DNA from: Persicaria tinctoria
Taxonomy: Eukaryota > Streptophyta > Magnoliopsida > Caryophyllales > Polygonaceae
Assembly (NCBI GenBank): GCA_037127255.1
Contig: JBANSL010000016.1
Location: forward strand, 4,218,501 to 4,282,500
Direction of reading: 5' to 3'
DNA: 64,000 bases
Positions 1 through 11,929 of this stretch are shown in pieces. Every line of letters begins with the position of its first letter. Position 1 is the first letter of the stretch. The position numbers and the translations under genes were made by a program. The notes below the pieces were generated by a model, which saw only the letters and a program-made list of their open reading frames with translations, was not told the origin of the DNA and ran no database searches.

Positions 1-143
1 TGGGGGCAGCCTTCCCTAGACTGCAGAGTCGAGGTTGTGATCCAATTATCCGTCCAGAATTTGATAGATTTCCCATTTCCAACTGACCAGATAAGCCCCA
101 ATTTGAATTTGTCAATTAGAGTTGTCAGCTTAGCCCATTGCCA

Positions 144-1132
144 TGATGGAATTATGATTCTACGTACAAATTGATTGATGTTTGTTTATCCTTTTTTTTT
201 CCCTCTCATTTTTAAAATTTCATGTGTTAACCTTTTGAGGATTTTGGAATTGGATGCACACACGCAGTCTTGTTCTTGATTCTCATGTAAATCTTGTTTC
301 CCTCTCTCTTAATTCCTCAATTTCTTATAAATTCATCAATAATTTAAGGGCTTAGGATGATTTATTCTTTGCAATTTTGCTTGCTCATGTTCAAATTAGG
401 CAAATTTTTGAGACAATCTCAATTCTTTATCCAATTATACATTTACAAATACAAATGCACAATCATATACAAAGAATAAAAAAAATTCAAATAGAAACAA
501 TTTCAATCACAAATGTTTACAGATAGAAATTTCCAAAAATTGAGCACACAACAGTACAACACACAAATTCCAAAACTTAAATCAGAATCGCAATTTATAG
601 ACAATTGAATCAAATCAAAACCTAAAATGTGATTTCTGTAATTTGAACTATGTGCAATTTCAATTTTGCATTTATACAATGATTTACAATACAAATGTTG
701 AGCGTTTTTATGCTTACATTCTACTTTTAGTCTTTCGATCAGCAGTAGAAGAAAGCGCCTAATTACTTAAATTAAGAAGAGGAGATTAGCACCTGAATTC
801 CTTGGCTCCAGAGGCGAAGCTGAATTCGCAACATTAGCATCCCGAGTCACCGAGAGGGAGAGGAGAGGCGTTGTGGGCTGGCGCATAGTGGAAGCGGAGA
901 GTCTGAGGGTCAATCCGAGAGGCGTAATCAACAATGGTCTAGCTCTGGGGTAGGGGTAGGGTTTCTTGATTTCGCATTTGATTTGGGGGTTTTGGGGGCG
1001 AGAGAACTGATGAAGCCTGGTTGAATTGGAATTAAACCAGGAGTTGGAATGGAGAGAAGAGGAAGTGGAGGTAAGCGGAGGACGGCGAAAACTGGAGCGA
1101 TAGCAGAGAGGGACAGGGAGACGGTCAGGGCG
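144..1132. repeat. Dispersed duplicated block, copy 1
   Basis: This block matches 9827-10753 in the same orientation. The two share the same order of landmarks: a run beginning attatgattctacrtac, an AT-rich stretch, then a GC-richer exon-like end. The second copy lacks a short piece near position 945. The part from about 415 to 1132 is also present in inverted orientation at about 1137-1815, so the first 1.8 kb is an imperfect palindrome. I see no clear target-site duplication or terminal repeats, so segmental duplication is more likely than a standard transposon. Confidence 0.8.
790..1132 (-). pseudogene. Exon-like gene fragment, product not recognised
   Basis: Read on the minus strand, this is a GC-rich, Ser/Pro-rich coding-like stretch ending in SASPLEPRNS followed by a GT, which looks like an exon with its splice donor. 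The related copies at 1137-1640 and 10440-10753 carry the same run of residues but with frameshifts and stops relative to one another. No copy has an uninterrupted frame over its whole length. I do not recognise the parent protein. It is probably a duplicated first exon, now decayed. Confidence 0.4.
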
Positions 1133-1136
1133 GTGT

Positions 1137-1815
1137 ATGAATGCCATTGTTTGTGCACCTCAATGGCTGAATCCCATTACGCATCTCCTATCAGGCTATC
1201 ACTTTCCTTCCCCAAACCCTACCCTTCCAAGCCTTTCCATTACCTTCCCGACGCCGATTCCAGGGATTTCAGGGCCTTCATCGACGACGGCGACGGCGGC
1301 GACTTCGGTGATGCCCAATTTCTTCCTATCCCTCTTTGCTATCGCCCCGGTTTTCGCCCTCCTTCGCTTACCTACACTTCCTCTTCTCCTCATTCCAAGC
1401 CCTGGTCCAATTCCGATTCAATCAGGCCTCATCAGTTCTCTCGCCCCCAAAACCCCCAAAACAAATGCGAAATCAACAAACCCTGCCCCAAGAGCTGGAC
1501 CATCGTTGATTACGCCTCTCGGATTGACCCTCGGACTCTCCGCTTTCACTAGGCACCAGCCCACAACGCCTCTTCTTTCCCTCTCGGTGATTGGGCTGCT
1601 AAAGCTGCGAATTCAGCTTCGCCTCTAGAGCCAGGGATTCAGGTGCGATTGTGATTTAATTTTGGAATTTGTGTATTGTGTGCTCAATTTTTGGAAATTT
1701 CTATCTATAAACATCTGTGATTGCAATTTCTATCTGGTTGAATTTCTTTGATTTCTTTGTATATGATTGTGCATCTTTATATGTAAATGTATAATTGGAT
1801 AAAGAATTGAGATTG
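1137..1815 (+). repeat. Inverted copy of the duplicated block, with exon-like fragment
   Basis: Positions 1640-1815 are the reverse complement of about 415-640, and the exon-like part (about 1320-1630) corresponds to the minus strand of 790-1132. This copy extends further upstream, with residues such as PSKPFHYLPDADSRDF at about 1222-1270. That segment recurs in inverted orientation at 5001-5054. One frame reads IVDYASRIDPRTLRFH and then hits a stop at 1550, after which the same frame continues with coding-like sequence to a possible donor near 1642. It is most likely a broken exon of an unknown gene. Confidence 0.55.
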
Positions 1816-3415
1816 TTGTTGGCAAACCTTACTATCAAAGCTTCTCCCCTTGGAATATCATTTTTATTTAAAGATGCACTTAAAGTGTTTGATTAAATGT
1901 TCATAACAAATAGATTATCAATCATTTTATGTATGGGATGAATTTACAAATTAATCAATTTCATGAAAGTTAAACTCTTTGGGATGACTTTGTTTTATGG
2001 ATTTTGCTTTACCAATTGACTTGTGATGAAATTCGTAAAAGTTAACTCAAAGAAACATGGATAACGTTAGGAGAAATTAGATGTTGATTATCTACATTAA
2101 CAAAATTTGACCAAGGCTTCCATTCCAGCTATGCCTACATTTAATTTTTAGCATAATCAAAATCAAATAAATATTCAACTATGAAAATTTCTTAGAGCAT
2201 TACTTGGATCGGGGAGTCATAAGCTATAGAGAGGAGCTTTGATTCCTTAAAGTGCAGGAGCATATGCATAAGAGATAGAAAGTTGTGTATGCATAAGGAT
2301 TGTGCTTGGAAACATGAAATGAAAGGGGCATGGCAGACCAGAAAGAATATAAATTGTGTAAGAATTTTAACCATCATTACCCGTTCCGCATTTGCCTAAA
2401 CATTTTCCATTTAATACATGTCCCAGATGGTAAAGGGTATATCTTACTCAAAATAAGGTATATCCATTTAAGTATGAATTTCATTATTTTGTAATTATAA
2501 GGCCAATTTAATAAAACTTTCTTTGGACTTTGCATCTAATGTACACTGAGAAATATAGCATTAAGTCTTATTAAAAAAAAAAAAAAGAGCATAGCATTAA
2601 GTGAATGTAAAGTGTCATAAAACACATTTATAAGCAATTTTCTCTCAACATATAAACAATTATAATGGTTCTGCAAGAACATTGGAAGGGGACTTAACTT
2701 GTTTGTCTCAAGTGACATTCTGACCAATGGAGGAGTTTCCATTCTACTGTATTGTGATTTCATTCGCATTAAGAGCTTTCAGGATCTTTGTGCGTTAATA
2801 GCTACTGTATAATGGCTCTCCTATGTTGCCGATCATTGTCAACAAATGAATGGATTTGATCGATAACACTTCAATATTTCCATATTAAATTATGATAGGT
2901 TCTCAAATAAATGCAGTTTGTCTAAATTAAAAAAAATTAATTTTGAACTAAGAATGTGATGCTAAATTTTGAGCTAGGTTTCAACATCAAAGTTTTTAAT
3001 TCCAAACACAAGGTTTAAGAAAACTTCATCTCAAATACCATACCCAATAAGATCTAGCTTCGTTTAACTCCTATTGACCTTTATTTACTATTTCAAATAT
3101 AATTTCTAGAGTCATATCACTCCTATGTTATAGGCTCTTGAACTTTGATTATCTGTGGTGTGCGATAAAGTTATTACTTTCGATGCTAATAAATTCAAAT
3201 TTATTTTCAGCACTCTTATTGTCCATGTCAGCCCTCCTATGTATTTCTTGTGCTGCAGAAACTTGAAAAACTTGGAATTATATGGTATTATACTCAATAT
3301 TACATTCATGATGATGTTGAATAGAATTAGAAAGCACAAAAATCATGGAAGAAATAGGTCAATAAAGTGATGCACGATCAGGAAATATTGAGGAGCTTCT
3401 TGTTGCACTGGTGCT
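1816..3415. other. Intergenic, AT-rich, no gene seen
   Basis: No supportable coding region. Around 1916-1960 the sequence still resembles the reverse complement of 9676-9720, so the inverted duplication probably extends here with deletions. Confidence 0.5.
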
Positions 3416-3589
3416 GATCAAATGTCTGGAAACTATTGCCTGTCAAGAACCTATCTTGTTTCCCTCTCTCTTAATTCCTCAATTTTTTTATATAAAATCA
3501 TCAATTTCACAATATAAGTTTTGACAACTATGACATGTTCAAACAACTTTTTTGACAACTATGACATGGATGAAGATGAAGATGTACCT
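3416..3589. repeat. Left arm of 174-bp inverted repeat
   Basis: It matches the reverse complement of 5051-5224 over 174 bases. By eye the only difference is in the CACAATATAAG / CACAGTATAAG segment. The repeat includes a short direct repeat of ttttgacaactatgacatg. No target-site duplication is visible outside the arms. Confidence 0.9.
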
Positions 3590-5050
3590 TAACAGTCAGA
3601 ATCGGATACAACAAAGACACATATCTGGATGTTCATATATTTTTTATTTTTCTTTTGGGTCTCTCGTAATATATCATATCATCAAACACCTTAAGTGCAC
3701 CATGAGATTGCAGACTTCAATTCTCTGTAATCTATGAGTTTCAAATATTTTCATTATTATTATTTTAAATTAAGTAATCAAATTCCAAAACAAAGGAAAC
3801 AAAAACAGGAATCGGTGGTACCAAAAATCACAGATTGGAAAGAATCAAAACTTACCTGGATGAGAAGATGTATAAGACAACTCATCTTTTCAGCCTCAAG
3901 TATTGCTTGATGTCATCAATGGTGAAGGTTAATTTCTAAAGAATTTGAACATACTAAGATTGTTTCTATAATCTCGAATGTCTCCACCACACCTTTATCT
4001 AACTTTTTTAGTAATCCCTCATAGCATTAGTTCTGTAGGAATAAAAACCGAAGTCATCCACTATTAGTAGTTATCATTTCTCTCCATACAGAAAGGTATT
4101 GTCGAAGACTAAAGATTTAACAAACACATGTAGTAATGTCAAATGCACCCTATTAATGTAGTTAACTAACTAATTTACTTGGAACTTTAATAATTCTTGT
4201 ATAATGCAAATTAATTTGTAAGGTATATATCAAAACATGTAAATGTTTTGAATATCTATATTCTGCGCAGTTGGATTTCATAAACTAATTAAGAAAAGAT
4301 TTAAATTTGAACAAAATTAATAAATAATACGCAGGCAAGGTAAAAGGCATTATCTTCAGACTTGAACCTAGTGAAGATGATGACGATTGAAACTATAAAT
4401 GAATTGGGGAAAAAATCACAAATTACACAGTTAAGAAGATGTTCTGATTCAACAACGTGCAGAATCTCTAAATTGAAATCTGGATCAGCATTCAACAATA
4501 AAATAATTGAAGAAAAAAGTTACAGATTATAGAGAACGAAGTAAAAAATTAGTGCATTAGGAAGAGATTACCAATTTTGCTCCAGCATTTGACGAAGATG
4601 ATGACTCTTCGATTTCAAGAAACCAAGTAAAGGCTATGAGTCAACCAATTCAAGCATCAATCTTCCATCCCACCAGAAATCTTAAGTGAACAAATCATAA
4701 CTTAACCCTAATAGCCTTCTAGGAGCAAATTGAATTAACAAGTTCATTGGAAAACTCAGTTTAGATTCTTCGCCAAAGTTACAAGGGGGCAACTATCAAA
4801 CATGTAAAAGACTAAAAGAGTGAGATTATCTCTTCAATCAAAATCTCTTGTCAACTTTAAAGCACCAGGTTGCTATTAGTTAGACCAAAACATACGTGTA
4901 TTGAATCTCGAAAAAATCTCTTGTCAACTTTAGAGTGAGATTTCCTCCATATCGCCTTGCGGATTCCCTGAAAACCACACTCTCCCATCTCTAATAGCAA
5001 CCTGAAATCCCTGGAATCGGCGTCGGGAAGGTAATGGAAAGGCTTGGAAG
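3590..5050. other. Core between inverted arms, no gene seen
   Basis: 1.46 kb of AT-rich DNA without a convincing open frame. At 5001-5050 it contains the end of a 54-bp segment that is an inverted match to 1219-1272. Two copies of a short run (aaaatctcttgtcaacttta) lie at about 4840 and 4912, a local duplication. Confidence 0.5.
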
Positions 5051-5224
5051 GGTACATCTTCATCTTCATCCATGTCATAGTTGTCAAAAAAGTTGTTTGA
5101 ACATGTCATAGTTGTCAAAACTTATACTGTGAAATTGATGATTTTATATAAAAAAATTGAGGAATTAAGAGAGAGGGAAACAAGATAGGTTCTTGACAGG
5201 CAATAGTTTCCAGACATTTGATCA
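5051..5224. repeat. Right arm of 174-bp inverted repeat
   Basis: Reverse-complement partner of 3416-3589. It ends about 110 bp upstream of the start codon of the LURP-one-related gene, so it forms part of that gene's present promoter. Confidence 0.9.
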
Positions 5225-5334
5225 AATTAGACCCACGGCGAATCAATCTCATCCAAAATTCGCTTCCAGAAATTGATGTATCCACTTCACACCGATCAAA
5301 ACGTGTTGTTCTAATCTCGCGGGATTCCAATTGG

Positions 5335-6058
5335 ATGGTAATTGAAGATGTGGATCAAGGGATTCCCCAAATTCCCTTCGATCTCTTCGTGAAGAAGAAA
5401 TGTAAAGGACTCCTCAACATCACCAACCCCTTCAAATCCCCGGTTTACCTGGTCCAGGCCGCCGCTTGCTCCGACCACCGCCGGTGCAGTCGCGTCTTGA
5501 TCGATACATCCGGCGTCACTCTGATCTCCATTCACCGCAACGAAGTTAGATTCTTTCCCTCGGCGTGGTAGTTTTGTGAAACCCTAAGTTGCGATTGATG
5601 ATTCCTTGTTTTTAGGATGGATCGTGGCGTGGATTTAAAGGCGATGAGGTTGTAAATGAGAATCTGGTGTTCAGAGTGGAGAGAACACTCAACACGTTCG
5701 ATCGGGTCGAAATGGATGCTTTCATTGTTCGCCAGAACGGGGAAGATTCCGTTTTTAAGTTGAGAGGTAGCGTTTTCTGGAGATCCTGCACCATCTACCA
5801 TGAAAATTCGATTGTTGCTCAGGTACAATACTCGCAATTACACATCTGATATTGGCGATTTATGATCTGTATTTCAATCTAGAGTGATTTTGTTCATCTG
5901 AGTCAAATCTGTGTATGCAGACAAGTATGATGTACACTCTTGGATTTCGAAAGATTTTTGTCAGCAGAGATAAATTCAGGATAACCATGTATCCTGGATT
6001 TTCTGACTATGCCATTGTAGTTGCCTTGGTTGCTGTATTTTTGGATGGAAGAAAATAG
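5335..6058 (+). CDS. LURP-one-related (LOR) protein, LOR7-like
   Basis: Three exons by GT-AG and frame: 5335-5544, 5616-5822 and 5921-6058, giving 184 residues, close to the usual LOR length of about 190-220. The family forms a tubby-like beta-barrel; LURP1 is linked to basal defence in Arabidopsis, but the function of most members is unknown. Family signatures visible are FDLFVKKKCKGL, the GSWRGFKG segment opening exon 2, VERTLNTFDRVE, FKLRGSVFWRSCTIY, and the C-terminal GFRKIFVSRDKFRITMYPG with VALVAVFLDGRK. Both introns fall between codons (phase 0). The start at 5335 is preferred because homologous sequence begins there; the same frame stays open upstream to 5218, but that part enters the inverted repeat and does not resemble the family. 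It appears intact. Its upstream region was rearranged, so its expression may differ from orthologues. Confidence 0.88.
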
Positions 6059-8749
6059 ATCATCCTACAGCTGACATCTGCATTAACCATTTGAAGAATA
6101 AGAGTGCATAGTGCATACAACTAACAGTTATGAGCTCTCTGACTGTGAGATCTCCTTGAAGACGAATGTATTAATCTCAGTTATGGATAATCACATCTGA
6201 GTTAGAGTCAGACATCCTTGTCGGATTCGAGAGCTATATGTTCATGAAGTACATTCCATTGCAATGTATCATGTTATCAATTACTCCCAACTTCAATTGA
6301 ATTCATTTGGGTTTTATGTCTCTTGATGTTTATAAAGTATAAACCTGCTCTGTTAATGTCTACGTCGATGCTCACTTCCATTCATACTGCAAAAGACACA
6401 ATGGTGTGCATCACCATCCTGTCGGAATGGACAGTGTTGTAAACTATAGGCAGTGGGTTTGGAGTGCTTCTAATCTTTAGGTGCTCAATGGTGAGAAGTG
6501 AAATTGCCCTAAACAATCAAGTACTTTTACTCATTTGTCCACTTCGCGTCACGTAAGCCAGTAATGACATATCGAGCTCTTTGGATATATGGCTTCTGGC
6601 CCTCTGGATACTCCTTCAAGTAGAGCTGATGTTCAATCATCTATGCAGCTATGCTGAAAAATGAAAGCATCTCACAAAGCAACCAAATTGCACCTGATCA
6701 GCAATTCAGCGCAGAAGTTTAATGGGCCTAATGGGCTTTGGTTCAAGCACTAATGGGCCTAATGGGCTTTGGTTCAAGCACTAGAAAAAAAAAGGTGCAT
6801 ACTAAGCCCAAAATGAGTACATCTATTGGGCTTGATGAGGCCAGGTTTCTCTTTTATCACCCCATAATTTTTATATCGGTTTTTCTATTCTATACCCATA
6901 AAATCCTAAATTGAGAAAGATTCTCTAAAAAAAAGACAAACGATCCTAAAAATCTAATTAAAAAAAATAATAAACTATTTTTTTTTTTTATTTTCAAATT
7001 TAGGGTCTTATCCTTCTTATGCCCTTCGGTTCGGAACATAGGATAGAAAAATCGTTTTTATATTTTTGGGTTTTTAATTTGGATAATTTTAAGTTTTTTT
7101 TTCCTAGCAGATTTTTCATTTCGTTTTTTAAAATAGAAAATTCATTTAAAAAAAAGTCTCTCATGAATCTAAAGCATTTTTCAAAATTAAATACTTTTCA
7201 AATCTTTGAAATAACGAAATTGTTGAAATTAGAGCAAAAAATAATTTGATGAGTATGTCTTTTATTTCTCCATTTAATTTTTTTTTTGAAAAATGTGTTA
7301 GATATTATCTAAGTAAAATGAAAATTTCTTAATTTTTTTTTTAAAAAAGTGGCTATGCTCCCCCCCTTTTTTTAAAAAAGTGGCTATGCTCCATTTAATT
7401 TGATGAGTATGTCTTTTATTTCTCCATTTAAATTTTTTTTTGTTTATTGAAAGGACCAAAAAAAAAAAGTTTTGTTTATTGGAAAATATTCTTCATAATT
7501 TAAAGTAAGTTTTTAAAACACTAGTCTTCTACACAATTTCTAAATCTTACCACTTCAATATCAATTCTCTCAAATCACTCTTATTTTTAATTGTTTAGAA
7601 AATATAAAATAACATTTATTTTGAATAAAATTCAAAATTCTTAAACAACATTTAATTTTGATCGGATGGATTATTAACCTGAAATTTAGGTAAATGTATA
7701 AATTAGAAAGATAATTTGTACATTCAACATGTAATCTAATAATTTGAAATTTACGTGGTGTACGTCTCATATTACGAGATTTAGGTTGAAACCATCCTGG
7801 AAATATAGTCTATTGTCAATGGAAGAATTCACCCTTAAATGAGTCATATACCCCAGTTTAGAGGTAGAACGATTGAGTAAGATCAAATTGAACTAAGAAC
7901 TTATACGATTTTTGGTATCAGAGTATTGTATTACGTTGACATGTAAAATTTTATACACTAGTATTTGAGTTGCTCCATAGATCAATATGTGAAAGCATAC
8001 CTTTTTTTTTAATTATGCAAGAACCAAAATGTCCAATACAAAAAAAAAAGTTATATTTTGACCTATTTAATTTTGTCAACTCTCTATAAATAATAAATAT
8101 AACATATATTTATTTATTTATAAAGAAAAGAGATTCGGACAAAAAAAAATTATAATAGATAATTATAAATTTAGTTTATCTAACAATATCCTCGCGGAAT
8201 CTCACCTTAAAATTTATTTACATCTATATAGCTACCTTTATCATCAATTAAAAAAAAATCCATCCATTAATTAAAACATGTCGTTTTAGACATTTACACA
8301 TTTTTAAGAAAACAAATAAAATCAAACAAAAATATATTTATATCCCTAATTATTAATTTACTTTTTCACTTCATTAAAAACAACTGATAAATCTCTAATC
8401 ATTACAAGAGTAATTTTGAAAGCTGAACACCAAAATACCCAAAATGTCAGCTTTTTTTAACAATATTTTACTCATAAAACGACATTTTCTCGACGGAGAG
8501 TGTATCTTTCACAAGTCACCACGTTAGAGATTAAATTCTCCTCTTATTTTAAAATATATTTTTTTACAAAGGAAAAGTTTGAAAACATTTTGCATTTAGA
8601 ATTTGTGTCAAATGCAATTTGGCCATTTGGGCAAGGAGAAGGAAGTTTCTTGAAAGCTGAAACCATATTTAGAGTTTCAACATTATTTTCTTGAGAAGAG
8701 TTAATTCAAGCAAAAGGTAGTTAGAAAGCAGAAAATTATACAAGACCCT
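6059..8749. other. Intergenic, AT-rich, short repeats only
   Basis: No gene recognised. It contains a perfect 31-bp tandem duplication at 6720-6781, a short duplicated run (gtggctatgctcc) near 7350-7390, and many A/T homopolymers. Confidence 0.5.
6720..6781. repeat. Perfect 31-bp tandem duplication
   Basis: Two identical head-to-tail units rich in GGGCCTAATGGGC-type motifs lie about 660 bp downstream of the LOR stop codon. Confidence 0.9.
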
Positions 8750-8779
8750 GCATGGATTTCGCCTGCATTGTGTTCTTAC

Positions 8780-9136
8780 CTCAAGATCCTAGCATATGTT
8801 CCAAAACCATCAAAGCAATGGAGTCCGGATCCTCGCATGAGGCACCACTGAATGCAACTGTGAATCTCATAAGAGGCATGTCATCGTCAGTGATTCGCAC
8901 CTAATTATTTAATCAACCAACTCATCAGTACTAATAAAGACGATGGTAAAATCGCAAGCAGGAGTTTGTTGAGTGACTCGAAAAATATCAAAATCCAAAC
9001 CTCAGATCCAGTAAAACTTGTTGGCTCATTGTTAACCAACTGAGAAGTTATTCGGATTAGCTGACAGTATCGTGAAGGCCTCTTTGACTTGTTGTACAAC
9101 ATCCTCATGCTTGACAACTCTGGATGCAGCAAACAT
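8780..9136 (-). pseudogene. Mitochondrial processing peptidase beta-subunit fragment
   Basis: On the minus strand, two consecutive exon remnants are separated by an intron still bounded by GT and AG (about 9000-8901). The upstream piece (9136-9001) reads MFAASRVVKHEDVVQQVKEA and, after a frameshift, QLVNNEPTSFTGSE. The downstream piece (8900-8780) reads RITDDDMPLMRFTVAFSGAS then DPDSIALMVLEHMLGS. This is the order found in the middle of MPP-beta, the core-complex/processing-peptidase M16 protein that removes mitochondrial presequences. The zinc-binding N-terminal part and the C-terminus are absent. The shifted frame and the stop right after MLGS (where the family normally has Trp) show it is a pseudogene. 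The retained intron means it came from DNA-level duplication, not reverse transcription. Confidence 0.75.
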
Positions 9137-9826
9137 CTATAGGAAGGTTTACATTACCGCCATTCTGAAGCACAAAGCTACATATATAACTGATGAACTG
9201 CACAACATTCTATGAGCTGAGTAATATTAAAGTTCTAAAGCTAAAAGTGTAACAAGAAAAAAAAAGTGAAGATATGAGCATAGTTATTAGAAGATGTTTA
9301 GATACCAAAAATGTTAAAAAATATCATAAGCAAAATTCACTTCAAATTAGTGAAATTAAACTACCGGGGTACTAAACAATCTAGTCTTATAGGTTTTAAA
9401 ACCAAATTTTCTATCACATATTTTAAATTAATGAATACATTTGATTTTTCTTTTCTTAAGAAACATGTTTGGTAATGTTTATTCCCATCTAAAGAAGCCT
9501 AACATCATTCCTCTGCCATCCATATCAAAATCTTCATAAAATAAAGAAGCATTCATTTACCAAAAACACAATCATCACTCTAAATTAACACAACAATCAA
9601 CTACAAAAAAAAAAAAACTACGCAAAAGATACAAAAAATAGTTCAAAGGGAAATTAATATCACAGGACTTAAATGACTAATTTTCATGAATTTGATTATT
9701 TGTAAATTCATCCCACACATTATCCTAATAGTCCCAAACCACCATCTTTGTCCTTTTTTTTCCTTGACTTGATTGACTGTGAAAGAGCGATGGGTTTTGC
9801 TTATTAGATGCTTTTCTCATCTGGGT
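9137..9826. other. Intergenic, no gene seen
   Basis: AT-rich. The part near 9676-9720 resembles the reverse complement of about 1916-1960, extending the duplicated-block relationship. Confidence 0.45.
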
Positions 9827-10753
9827 ATGATGCAATTATGATTCTACATACAAATTGATTGATGTTTGTTTATCCTTTTTTTTCCTATCATTTTAAAAAT
9901 TTCATGTGTTAACCTTTTGAGGATTTTGGAATTGGATGCACACACAGTCTTGTTCTTGATTCTCATGTAAATCTTGTTTCCCTCTCTCTTAATTCCTCAA
10001 TTTCTTATAAATTCATCAATAATATAAGGGCTTAGGATGATTTATTCTCTGCAATTTTGCTTGCTCATGTTCAAATTAGGCAAAATTTTCAGACAATTTC
10101 AATTCTTTACCCTATTATACATTTACATATACAAATGCACAATCATATACAAAGAATCAAAAAAATTCAATCAAATAGAAACAATTTCAATCACAAATGT
10201 TTACAGATAGAAATTTCCAAAAATTGAGCACACAACACACAAATTCCAAAACTTAAATCAGAATCGCAATTTATAGACAATTGAATCAAATCAAAACCTA
10301 AAATTTGATTTATATAATTTCAACTATGTGCAATTTCAATTTTGCATTTATACAATGATTTACAATATTAATGTTGAGCGTTTTTAGGCTTACATTCTAC
10401 TTTCAGTCTTTCACCAGTAGAAGAAAGCGCTTAAGAAGAGGAGATTAGCACCTGAATTCCTTGGCTCCAGAGGCGAAGCTAAATTCGCAGCATTAGCAGC
10501 CCGAGTCACCGAGAGGGAGAGGAGAGGGGGTGTGGGCTGGCGCATAGTCGAAGCGGAGAGTCCGATGGTCAATCTGAGAGGCGTAATCAACGATATTTGA
10601 TTTGGGGGTTTTGGGGGCGAGAGAACTGATGAAGCCTGGTTGAATTGGAATTGGACCAGGAGTTGGAATGGAGAGAAGAGGAAATGGAGGTGAGCAGAGA
10701 AGGGCGAAAACTGGGACGATAGCAGAGAGGGACAAGGAGACGGTCAGGGCTGT
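9827..10753. repeat. Dispersed duplicated block, copy 2
   Basis: Direct copy of 144-1132, including the exon-like minus-strand segment (10440-10753). A short deletion sits at about 10597, relative to the piece between 945 and 985 in copy 1. Both ends change abruptly to unrelated sequence. Small indels and substitutions throughout indicate that this is not a very recent event. Confidence 0.8.
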
Positions 10754-11929
10754 CTTTGATTTTAGTAGCAAGAAAAAATTCATAAACCTCCCATAAATTT
10801 AAAAAAAATCCACAAACCACAATGAACTAACAAATTACACACAGTCACTCAATTTTGAAATGAATAAGCTTCTATGAATGTCAACATGTATTTGTATCCT
10901 TTCCAACTCATTCATCCTAATGTGTGCTTTTTTAATAGTTCAAATTGAATAAATGTACGTATTTGAATAATTTGAATGAAAATGGATTCATGTGGTTATC
11001 TATTGGTTATCTATTGTGCTTGCAATTTGTTGATTTGTACATAGGGAAGCCTTTGATTTATAACAATGTAATGTTCTTGCTACTGTTTCTATGTTTCTAT
11101 CATCGAGATGTTGAATACCATTGATCTAACATTTATCAAATTGGCCTTATAAACACCATATATATCATAGTTAGCGCCGGACATTAACGTTCTTGCTATC
11201 TCGACAAGAAACTTGCATTGCATCAAAATGTCATTTTGATCTTAACTTCGAACTATTATGGCATAGTAATCCATCAACAAGACAACCAGTCAAGACTTAA
11301 GCGGTTCTATCTGTAGTTGATATTGACTTCCAAAGCTATAAGTATCAAGCAACCAACTTGAAGTTATAAGCTATAATCTTAACGTTAGTTATAAGAGTAA
11401 GAAAAAAGATATTGAGTTAAACCTTTAACAGACGAAGCTGCATGCACATATCAACCCTTGTGTTCATAAGCTATAATCTTAACGTTAATGAACTTTACAC
11501 TACAATACTTAAGCGGTTCTATCTGTAGCAAACCTTTTTTTTTCTCAACCCTTGTGTTCATAATGAATGATTGGAGAGAAGTGATGCTTGATAGGATCCA
11601 AAGTGTAGTTGAAGTAATTCCAACCCAATATTTTGCACTTTTTGTATGGTAATCTTTTAATTATATGATATATTTATGTGGATAGACGCAAGAATTTCTA
11701 ACTAATTTGGACGACCTATAAAAGCTAGATCAAATAAAAATTAAATTAAAAAACAGACAGTACATTGAATATCAATACAAAACACAAACAGAAACATGAG
11801 CTGTAGAATTTTCTAGTATTTTACTATTTTCACAGTTAATTTATCAGTGATCCTGAAGAATTTAGAACTATACGCTCTTTTGTTTTAATATTTGTAACTT
11901 TTGTTTTGGTAAAAGTGAAGGGAATAGTT
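10754..11929. other. Intergenic with small local duplications
   Basis: No gene. Two short runs, taagcggttctatctgtag and ataagctataatcttaacgt, each occur twice between 11290 and 11530, showing local duplication. Confidence 0.5.

Noticed and set aside
1049..1552. 167-codon plus-strand frame as an intact gene
   Set aside because: It crosses the centre of the inverted duplication, so its first part is antisense to the other copy; the frame stops inside the exon-like region.
3416..5224. A complete transposon with 174-bp terminal inverted repeats
   Set aside because: No target-site duplication outside the arms and no transposase inside; the right arm continues into a sequence shared with 1219-1272, unlike an element end.
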